Shown here: piece by piece, positions 54,896 through 62,009 of the stretch | Position numbering within the stretch: position 1 is the stretch's first letter | Layout of the letters: the number at the start of each line of letters is the position of its first letter | Assembly: GCA_032595675.1 (NCBI GenBank) | Contig: JAVQMD010000002.1 | Span: forward strand, 1,116,001-1,180,000 | DNA from: Candidatus Electrothrix rattekaaiensis | GTDB lineage: Bacteria; Desulfobacterota; Desulfobulbia; Desulfobulbales; Desulfobulbaceae | Direction of reading: 5' to 3' | DNA: 64,000 nucleotides | Program-made: the position numbers and the translations under genes | The notes under the pieces: generated by a model | Seen by the model: only the letters and a program-made list of their open reading frames with translations | What the model was told of the DNA's origin: nothing | Databases searched by the model: none

Positions 54896-55885
54896 TCACT
54901 GCCAAACTAATCGCAGCCCTTCCAGAATAACATAGTCAAGCAGCAACCAACGCTCTGATCCTTCAGTAAAATCGGGCGACAAGACATCGTCCCGGATTTT
55001 TGTCGGGCGTTGCGCAGCGATGATATCATTATCCTGCTCGCGGGTGACATGGGCATTTTTCCACGCTTGGATTTCAGTCTCTGTTATCCGGCGACCGGAA
55101 ACAATCTGAAAGGCCGGTCCCCAGCCTGCATCGGCATGGACAGTGAAGTTCTTCCGCCAGTCCTTTACGTCGGAATCATCCTTGCCCCATGCCAAGCATT
55201 GCAAGCTGACAGCAGCAAGGGCGTTGAACACAGAATATTCATCCGCCAAGTCGAGACCTTCAGAGGCGGCCCAGCCAGTAAGCCTATGTGCATTCAGGGC
55301 GAGCGAAAAGAGCTTCTTATATGCTCCGCGCCGGTTTCCTTTGGCGCACTTGATGTTCCCGAAGCAGGGAACAAGAAAAAGCGGCAGATCGCTACTCCGA
55401 TAGTTGAGGTCATAGCGGGCATCATCACATAGCACATCAATCAGATAGCCTATATTACGACCAATACGGCCCTGCGGCGTATCCGATACACCTTTACCGT
55501 GTTCCTCAAGCTTAATAAGGCTCTGAAGGATTGACCGGGCATCGTTTCCAAATTCCGGTGCGAATTTTTCGACAACAGCCAGCAGGTAGAGCAAAGGAAG
55601 AAGCTGATCCCGCGAGAAAGCCTGCTCCGAGTGTTTGGGCATTGTCCAGCCGTCAGCGTGAAGACAATGACTGCGAAAGAAATGCAGGAAGGTTCCGGCC
55701 TCGGATACGTCCACACCGTGAGTGTCAACCAAGGCCGTATATTGTTGCGGGGCGAGCGAACGGATTATGAGAAGAGAGGCATAGAACCAAGAGCTTCGCC
55801 AGACACCGTCCCCGAAGACATCGCCCCAGGGTTCCGGTCGTTTGATCACACCGGATTCTTGGTCAAGATATTGACTGTATGGCAT
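54896..55885 (-). CDS. All-helical protein of unknown function inside the fibre array
   Basis: 329 residues. No signal peptide or membrane segment. The sequence is helical with W/R-rich patches (GDGVWRSSWFYASLLIIRSL, FLHFFRSHCLHADGWTM, QDLNYRSSDLPLFLVPC-like) and does not show the coil found in its neighbours. It lies between tips 3 and 4. It may be an assembly or chaperone factor for the fibres or an enzyme; I cannot assign it. GGAGTAAGGAG precedes the ATG. Confidence 0.65.
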   Translation of the reverse strand: MPYSQYLDQESGVIKRPEPWGDVFGDGVWRSSWFYASLLIIRSLAPQQYTALVDTHGVDVSEAGTFLHFFRSHCLHADGWTMPKHSEQAFSRDQLLPLLYLLAVVEKFAPEFGNDARSILQSLIKLEEHGKGVSDTPQGRIGRNIGYLIDVLCDDARYDLNYRSSDLPLFLVPCFGNIKCAKGNRRGAYKKLFSLALNAHRLTGWAASEGLDLADEYSVFNALAAVSLQCLAWGKDDSDVKDWRKNFTVHADAGWGPAFQIVSGRRITETEIQAWKNAHVTREQDNDIIAAQRPTKIRDDVLSPDFTEGSERWLLLDYVILEGLRLVWQ

Positions 55886-55894
55886 TGTTTCTCC

Positions 55895-56641
55895 TTACTC
55901 CGGATCAACAAAAGCATCGACAGATACTTTGGGAGCTATGCGGTCGGCAAAGGGTATTGGTTCCACATACCAAGTGCCATGTTCTACATGGGAGGTAATA
56001 TCAACCCTGTTATGCGTATCAGAAAATTTAACATCTCCTTGCCAGTTTTTAATAATGCGGTACGTAAGACCACCTCCCCTCAAATAAACCGTGCTTAATC
56101 TGGGGCAGAATTTGCCTAGAGTATCTTCAGGGTGCCGGTCTACAGTTCCTGTTTTTTTCCATTTGCAGTATCCTACGAAACTAACATGACTTGCCGTAGA
56201 ATTGTATCTCTCGTGAAAACGCTTAATTTCGAGAAAATTAGCATCACCGCTCCACCCATTGGCGTTTCCTTCCATCTCCAGCAGTAATGCGGCCTGATGC
56301 GGTTTGCTTGAATCCAAGGGCCGTTCATCTTCACCACCATTCCAAGAGTAGTGGCGACAGATAGTCATTTTTGATGCTCCATAGTTATTACCTTGAAATA
56401 CAAACCAAACCGGATAAAAGAATTCCGTACTGCCGCCAATGGTGATATCCTGAACATAGCGCAACTCCGGGCTGGCCTCCTGCAAAAACTTGTCAATCTG
56501 GGCCTCCTTCGCCGCAACCCGCTGTTCAATGTCATCACGAACATTCTCGTAATACTCCTTCATCTCAGTATATTCTTTACTGAGTTTATTGTAGGCTTCA
56601 ATCAACGCAGCAATTTGTTCCGGTGTTGTTGTCTCAGGCAT
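55895..56641 (-). CDS. Fibre-tip protein 4: shared coil plus large tip
   Basis: 248 residues. Coil EQIAALIEAYNKLSKEYTEMKEYYENVRDDIEQRVAAKEAQIDKF, then a tip with VQDITIGGSTEFFYPVWFVFQGN, GDANFLEIKRFHERYNS and VEHGTWYVEPIPFADRI, typical beta-rich distal-fibre content. The tip is long for the set. AAGGAGG precedes the ATG by six bases. Confidence 0.75.
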   Translation of the reverse strand: MPETTTPEQIAALIEAYNKLSKEYTEMKEYYENVRDDIEQRVAAKEAQIDKFLQEASPELRYVQDITIGGSTEFFYPVWFVFQGNNYGASKMTICRHYSWNGGEDERPLDSSKPHQAALLLEMEGNANGWSGDANFLEIKRFHERYNSTASHVSFVGYCKWKKTGTVDRHPEDTLGKFCPRLSTVYLRGGGLTYRIIKNWQGDVKFSDTHNRVDITSHVEHGTWYVEPIPFADRIAPKVSVDAFVDPE

Positions 56642-56688
56642 GTTAGCCTCCTTTTTTATGGTTGATATTACATTGCGGACACGAAATA

Positions 56689-57207
56689 TCAGCTTGAAAT
56701 GCCGTCCTGCGGCCCGGTCGTTAAATCCTGCCCAGTTTCTTTCTTCCTTGCCTCGGCTCTGGCCTGTTCAGCCTTCTCTTTTCGTTCTGTCGGATTACGT
56801 ATATTGAGCTTGGTGAAAATCCTAAAAACCCCGTCACTACCGCCTGCAATCAGCAGAGCGGTTAAAACCTGACCGCCGAAGCTGAGTTCTGCTTTTTGGC
56901 CGAGTGCAACCAGAAGGTTCCTGATGATATCAAGATCGTAACTCCAGAACACTATCAGAGCCACACCAATGATTATCGGTGTTTTCCAGCCTTTTCCCTC
57001 GGCGTGTTGTAAGAACAGCCGCCAGTTGAAAATCGGCGTCAAAGCGACCTCGAACACGATGGACAGAACCAAAATGGTAATAAGCACTTCGCCGACATTA
57101 TTCAGCCCGTCAGGAGGTACTCCGGCCTCTTGGGCAGATGCGAATGCAGGGAAGAGGAGGAGCAGTAGGATGCCGATGAACCAAGTAGTAGTGTTGCGCT
57201 GTTTCAT
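56689..57207 (-). CDS. Small membrane protein within the fibre array
   Basis: About 172 residues from the ATG at 57207, which has a GGAGAG site upstream; earlier codons have none. MKQRNTTTWFIGILLLLLFPAFASAQ looks like a cleavable signal. Two or three further hydrophobic stretches follow (VGEVLITILVLSIVFEVALTP, KTPIIIGVALIVFW, GGQVLTALLIAGGSDGVF), then a charged Ala/Lys/Glu tail. It may be an inner-membrane protein. It is the only membrane protein in the eCIS run and lies between tips 4 and 5. Holin-like or particle-release function is a guess. Confidence 0.7.
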   Translation of the reverse strand: MKQRNTTTWFIGILLLLLFPAFASAQEAGVPPDGLNNVGEVLITILVLSIVFEVALTPIFNWRLFLQHAEGKGWKTPIIIGVALIVFWSYDLDIIRNLLVALGQKAELSFGGQVLTALLIAGGSDGVFRIFTKLNIRNPTERKEKAEQARAEARKKETGQDLTTGPQDGISS

Positions 57208-57284
57208 TGTATTCTCTCCGTTGAAGTTGTTTATGCGGCAGGGCTGTGGTGAATATTCCTGCTGCATCATTGTTTCTGCCCATC

Positions 57285-58130
57285 TCAGACAACATCATTA
57301 TGCGAATAACGCCCCACAGACCCGGCCCAGACAAATCGGCCTTTATGGTCGCCGTAACCGATATAGGGCAAGGCTATGGCGACTTTCATGCGGCCTTTTC
57401 CGGTAAATCTTGGCTGATGGCAGCCACCGAACCCGGTTCTTGTTGCCTGTCGGTATGTCCAGCCCTTGCCGACATCTTCTTTGGTTACGTCCACGGAAGC
57501 GGGCATATTGGAATGTGGCGAAAATACAATATCTCCGCTTTGATCTAAGCAGTTAAAAAACACTGCTGATTGGGTTGTAAACTCGCCTTTACCCCAACCA
57601 GTGAATGTCGGGCATCCTTGGTTAAGCACCAAAAATAGGGCACTATATCCGTTAGAACGATCTGCGGTAACTGTCACGTCCAAGAGCAGTACATTAAAAT
57701 CAGTTCCATAGAATGGTCGTTCACCTCCCGGAGAATTAGCCGCTCTTGCCAGATCGCCGCCAAAAGGTATACCTTCATTTTCCAACTGATCAACAGTGAC
57801 TACCTTGACACTACCGCTACCTTGAGTACCATCGTATAGTCTGCTGCTCCAAGGGGAGGAGTGGGCGGCAATTATTTCAACAGATTTATTTTTTTCTCCT
57901 TTACATATCTTGTCAAAATGCTTGGTATCCTGCAAAAGATTCGGCGTAACCGGCAGACGGACGGTAATATAATCGTCCAGATCTTCGAAAAGCTGTTTCC
58001 GGTCTTCCTGTAAAGCCTTGCGCTCCGCTTCAATATCAGCGCGCACCCCTTCAAAATACTGTTTCAGTTCGGTGAATTTGTCGATCAGTTTCGCCATCTG
58101 TTCCGATGTTGCAGGTGTTGTTTCGGGCAT
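57285..58130 (-). CDS. Fibre-tip protein 5: shared coil plus tip
   Basis: 281 residues. Coil SEQMAKLIDKFTELKQYFEGVRADIEAERKALQEDRKQLFEDLDDYITVRLP. The tip (about 70-281) has VDQLENEGIPFGGDLARAANSPGGE, DVTVTADRSNGYSALFLVLNQGC and FVWAGSVGRYSHNDVV. Its last third pairs loosely with tip 6 (IALPYIGYGD versus LALPYAYI). AAGGAGG lies upstream of the ATG. Confidence 0.78.
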   Translation of the reverse strand: MPETTPATSEQMAKLIDKFTELKQYFEGVRADIEAERKALQEDRKQLFEDLDDYITVRLPVTPNLLQDTKHFDKICKGEKNKSVEIIAAHSSPWSSRLYDGTQGSGSVKVVTVDQLENEGIPFGGDLARAANSPGGERPFYGTDFNVLLLDVTVTADRSNGYSALFLVLNQGCPTFTGWGKGEFTTQSAVFFNCLDQSGDIVFSPHSNMPASVDVTKEDVGKGWTYRQATRTGFGGCHQPRFTGKGRMKVAIALPYIGYGDHKGRFVWAGSVGRYSHNDVV

Positions 58131-58167
58131 TTGGAATATCCTCCTTTTTTAGTACAGGCTGTTAACC

Positions 58168-58980
58168 TCACTCAACAATCCCCATCTCGGCATTATGCGG
58201 GATATAGGCATAGGGCAGGGCAAGATAGAATTCCACATCTTCATTGACATTTGCGCCGACAGTAAACGAATTTTTGCCGACAGATCGGACGATACGGGAA
58301 GTTGAAATAAGTTTATCCACTTTTAACCATCCCTGCTCGGCTGCATCGCATTGGGCTTTTGTTACAGTCAATCCTCGTGCGATTCCTTTATGGCCGGAAT
58401 CGTGACCGAACCCTATCTTGGAACCTCGCACAATCTTCACATAACAACGGAACCAAAGTTTATCATGCGCCGCCAGACGTTGTGCTGTGAAGCGAATCAT
58501 TCTATGCTCATCGGCGGCCCCAATTTCGGCAGTTGTTTTGAGGATATGACCATTGGCAATAGAACCTTGTCCCCAACCAGTTGATAATCCTCCTCGCCCG
58601 ACTCGCGGCCCCATATTGTACTTGCCGTACCAATAGGGTTTATCCTTTGTTGCCTGGGTCGGATCATCTGTGGCATTCGCTGGGCACTCCGAGACATACG
58701 GTCCCTCAAAACCGTGTGTGAATGGATGAACCGCTTCAATCTTTAAACCATTTCCGGTAAACCCTTTAGGAACTCCGTTCTCAACCTCCTGCATAAAGGC
58801 ATTTTTGATCAAATTGGGTGGTAAGGCGATCCTTGAATCAGCAGAATCTATATGCGCCTGCAAATCAGCCTTCATCTGAGCACGATCCTCATCAATCGCA
58901 TCCCGTACTTTTTCAAAATAATTTTTCAGCTCGGTAAAGCTGCTGATCAATTTATTGATCTCTTCCGATGTTGCCGACAT
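58168..58980 (-). CDS. Fibre-tip protein 6: shared coil plus tip
   Basis: 270 residues. Coil SEEINKLISSFTELKNYFEKVRDAIDEDRAQMKADLQAHIDSADSRI. The tip begins LPPNLIKNAFMQEVENGVPKGF and contains WYGKYNMGPRVGRGGLSTGWGQGS and YCYVKIVRGSKIGFGHD-like text, with LALPYAYIPHNAEMG at the end. This is the carbohydrate-binding-like layout seen in fibre C-termini. It starts two bases after the stop of the S74 gene upstream. Confidence 0.8.
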   Translation of the reverse strand: MSATSEEINKLISSFTELKNYFEKVRDAIDEDRAQMKADLQAHIDSADSRIALPPNLIKNAFMQEVENGVPKGFTGNGLKIEAVHPFTHGFEGPYVSECPANATDDPTQATKDKPYWYGKYNMGPRVGRGGLSTGWGQGSIANGHILKTTAEIGAADEHRMIRFTAQRLAAHDKLWFRCYVKIVRGSKIGFGHDSGHKGIARGLTVTKAQCDAAEQGWLKVDKLISTSRIVRSVGKNSFTVGANVNEDVEFYLALPYAYIPHNAEMGIVE

Positions 58981-58981
58981 A

Positions 58982-59830
58982 TCAACGCCCCTCTTCCAAT
59001 TTTTTTATGCGATCAGCTTGGCGTAGCTGTTCCGCTTGCAGATTTGCCAAGGCAGTGCCAACTGTTGTCAGTGCTTGGTTCAAACTGTCAATCTTTTGAT
59101 CAAGTTCTCGTATTGATTCGACGGTTAAGGCTTGAAATGCAGCCGGAGTAGCGTGGACAATATATGAATTGAATGTTTCTGAATTAACTTTATACGATTT
59201 GCCTTTATCGGAAGACCAACCTAAAAATATTTCCTCTTCTGTTGCAAGGTCTTCGATTTCCTGAGCAATGAATCCGACATGCTCTTTGTCATCACAGTCC
59301 CTTGAATACTCCTCCTGACATTCCTGCTTCCACTTATATTTTACGCCTCTCAATTTAAGAAGCAATCCCAGAGCGTCATCCAGAGGAGTGTCATTCTTCA
59401 TCCGCCTATCTGAAGTCAGCAACTCTCCATTGCTATAAGCCAAGCCTGTCACATTAAGCTCTCCGTCCACATAAAGATTTCCATCAACATGAAGACGGTT
59501 ATCTTCGTTGATAGAATCAGTCCCTATGCCGACATTTCCAGTTGCTTCATCAATAAATAACGAACTTTTTTGTGAAAAGGTAAGTTCCTTAACACAGCCT
59601 ATATCCATGCTGTTGATTGTCCTGTCTTCATCAAATTCTAACCTGACTCCCAAGCTGCCATTCTGCGCTCTCTTGAGTTCAGATAGCTGTTGCTCCGTCA
59701 TATCTTTCGGTGAGTAAAAAACAACAGAACCCTTGCTTTGCCCGGAGATATCTCCTGTAATGACAATTGTTGATGTGCCTGTAGAAGCAGTTTTTATGCT
59801 TTCAACTCGTCCTTTAATAGTATTCATCAT
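58982..59830 (-). CDS. Short S74-domain fibre protein
   Basis: 282 residues. An N-terminal half of unknown fold (MNTIKGRVESIKTASTGTS...) is followed by the Lys-rich S74/intramolecular chaperone domain with the auto-cleavage site LLTSDRRMKND (Ser 140), KYKWKQECQE and VGFIAQEIEDL, and a C-terminal coiled coil from about 238. The S74 part is very similar in DNA to that of the next gene upstream. Confidence 0.82.
   Translation of the reverse strand: MMNTIKGRVESIKTASTGTSTIVITGDISGQSKGSVVFYSPKDMTEQQLSELKRAQNGSLGVRLEFDEDRTINSMDIGCVKELTFSQKSSLFIDEATGNVGIGTDSINEDNRLHVDGNLYVDGELNVTGLAYSNGELLTSDRRMKNDTPLDDALGLLLKLRGVKYKWKQECQEEYSRDCDDKEHVGFIAQEIEDLATEEEIFLGWSSDKGKSYKVNSETFNSYIVHATPAAFQALTVESIRELDQKIDSLNQALTTVGTALANLQAEQLRQADRIKKLEEGR
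59102..59491 (-). repeat. S74 segment copy 1 (shorter gene)
   Basis: The span from the HVDGNLY codons to SIREL is nearly the same at base level as 61297-61671 in the longer fibre gene, down to synonymous positions. Recent duplication or gene conversion is likely. Confidence 0.8.
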
Positions 59831-59898
59831 TCTTCTCTCATGTTATTATATGATATGTTCGCTGCGATGCGGAGACGATTTTCAACTCCCAACCCGCA

Positions 59899-61977
59899 TC
59901 AGACACCTACAGCTATCCAATTTATAGTTTGAGGTCCATGTATACCGTCTTCTCTGTCAATATTGAATTTATCCTTAGTAATGTTTATTGCATACATTGG
60001 AGAGCCTGCACTAGCTACTTGTCGATTTGTCACTACACTGAAGCATTTTTTTGAGAATGCTTTAGGGAATTTGATGTCGTATCTTTTATCTTCGTTCTTT
60101 TTGTGCGTTCCCCATTGAATGAGTAGGCTGCCGACTCTGGCATAGCCATTGGTATTTAAGCTTTGCTCTGCCCAGTTGGCTATTTTTGCCGCCCCTTTCA
60201 CTTCAAGATCACCACCTATAAAGGTGTCTCCCCCCTGCATTTGCAGATGGAGTTTTCCTGGAGTTTTTCCGTTACTTTTTGCCATTATTTCATTGTCATC
60301 CAAAGCCATATGTCTGCCGGATGAATTCCCGAGTATTAACGCACCTCCCCCTTCTTTATCTGGTACAACATCGCTTGAGGTTTTGATATGTAATTTTGCT
60401 TTCGGTTCACTCGTGCCGATTCCGATATTTCCGCTGGCATTGAACACAATATGGTCGGCCCGATCGTTGGATGTTCCGATTTCTAAAATTGTATTTTCTC
60501 CACTTCTCGGATAATAACGAATCCATGCCGCATCACTCCCTCCGCCTCCCGGATTTTTAGGAAACATAATTCCATTTGCTTCAGATTTACCGGCAGAGGG
60601 TCGAATTACTCCTTTAACCGTTAAGTCAGTTCCTATAGTAAACTTACCGGTAGGGCCATTAAAGTTAATTCCATTGCCCCAATTCACTGTTCCTTGTTGG
60701 TCTTTATATGCAATTGAAATCCCATTTCTTGCTGACGAGTCGCCATCTCTCCAAGGGTTATGTATCACAAATCCCCCGCCCCCTTCCGTGGCCCGTTCCT
60801 GCTTCAGAAACAACCAATTTCCCCAAGGGCTTGAAACTTCTACGGTACCTTTAATAGTTCCTCCTATGGAAACATCACCGCCATTATTTTGCAAATAAAG
60901 TGTACCGGCAGTTGTTGCGTCTTTTTTCGCCATGATTTCATTGTTATCCATGGCGAGGTGTTCTCCCTTGGAATCACCAAGTATTAAGGCTCCTCCTTCT
61001 TCCTTACCAAGGGACACATCGCTTGTTGTCTTGATGTGCAATTTCGCTTTTGGTTTCTCCGTATCAATTCCGATATTACCGCCGACCTTAAATATAATAT
61101 GATTCGATAGATTATCAGGTGTTCCTATTTCCAAAATGCTATTCGTCTCACTTTTTTGGCAACGTATCCATGAAGCATCAGAAAACATTATCCCGTTTGC
61201 AGCAGAGTTTCCGACTGAGGGTTGAATGGCGCCGTCCACACGCAGCCTGTTCGCAACATGGAGTTCATTTTTGTCAGGTGACTCTATCTTGGTATTCAGC
61301 TCTCGAATTGATTCGACGGTTAAGGCTTGAAATGCAGCCGGAGTAGCGTGGACAATGTATGATTTAAATTCTTCCGAATTAACTTCATACGATTTGCCTT
61401 TATCGGAAGACCAGCCTAGAAATATTTCCTCTTCTGTTGCAAGTTCTTCGATTTCTTGAGCAATGAATCCGACATGCTCTTTGTTGTCGAAGTCATCTTC
61501 ATATTTATCCTGACATTCCTTCTTCCACTTGTACTTGACTCCTCTTAATTTAAGAAGCAATCCCAGAGCATCATCCAGAGGAGTGTCATCTTTCAATCTC
61601 CTATCTGAAGTCAGTAGATCTCCATTGTTGCTATAGGCTAGGCCTGTCACATAAAGGTTTCCATCAATATGAACAGCCTTTTCTTCATCAATAAACAGCC
61701 GACTTTCTCCATCCTTATCTTCAATATTTAGCCCTGGCTCGTCACCATTATTCAAGCTCAAAGACCATCCTTTATCCTCAAGTTTTTCATGCAGACTTAT
61801 CACCTTGTGTTGCGTTGTTCCTGCTGCAACCTGTAAAGGTTTATCTTTTAATTTTTCCAACCCATTACTACGAAGAGCAATTTCATCAATCAGTTCATGA
61901 AAGTGGGCTTCCGTAGGAATCTTGTTCGCTGAAAAATTCTCTTTCAGGATGGCACGTTTTTCTTTTTCGTCCGCCAT
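59899..61977 (-). CDS. Long fibre protein with internal S74 domain and duplicated body modules
   Basis: 692 residues. Residues 103-227 are the S74 domain with auto-cleavage Ser 124 (LLTSDRRLKDD). Unusually it is near the N-terminus, so cleavage would free the last 560 residues as a separate chain; alternatively cleavage does not occur. The rest has two copies of a GNIGI-T-KPKAKLHIKT module (about 250-375 and 465-600, each ending with -GGALILG-, -NEIMAKK- and -IGG-), then a C-terminal gp53-like fibre domain ending YDIKFPKAFSKKCFSVVTNRQ...NWIAVGV. GAGGTGAT is upstream of the ATG. Confidence 0.85.
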   Translation of the reverse strand: MADEKEKRAILKENFSANKIPTEAHFHELIDEIALRSNGLEKLKDKPLQVAAGTTQHKVISLHEKLEDKGWSLSLNNGDEPGLNIEDKDGESRLFIDEEKAVHIDGNLYVTGLAYSNNGDLLTSDRRLKDDTPLDDALGLLLKLRGVKYKWKKECQDKYEDDFDNKEHVGFIAQEIEELATEEEIFLGWSSDKGKSYEVNSEEFKSYIVHATPAAFQALTVESIRELNTKIESPDKNELHVANRLRVDGAIQPSVGNSAANGIMFSDASWIRCQKSETNSILEIGTPDNLSNHIIFKVGGNIGIDTEKPKAKLHIKTTSDVSLGKEEGGALILGDSKGEHLAMDNNEIMAKKDATTAGTLYLQNNGGDVSIGGTIKGTVEVSSPWGNWLFLKQERATEGGGGFVIHNPWRDGDSSARNGISIAYKDQQGTVNWGNGINFNGPTGKFTIGTDLTVKGVIRPSAGKSEANGIMFPKNPGGGGSDAAWIRYYPRSGENTILEIGTSNDRADHIVFNASGNIGIGTSEPKAKLHIKTSSDVVPDKEGGGALILGNSSGRHMALDDNEIMAKSNGKTPGKLHLQMQGGDTFIGGDLEVKGAAKIANWAEQSLNTNGYARVGSLLIQWGTHKKNEDKRYDIKFPKAFSKKCFSVVTNRQVASAGSPMYAINITKDKFNIDREDGIHGPQTINWIAVGV
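61297..61671 (-). repeat. S74 segment copy 2 (longer fibre gene)
   Basis: Matches 59102-59491 at base level; see the entry for that segment. The two copies lie about 2.2 kb apart in direct orientation, so recombination between them could delete the long fibre body. Confidence 0.8.
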
Positions 61978-62009
61978 TTTATATCACCTCGTAAAAATGT
62001 TGTGGCGTT

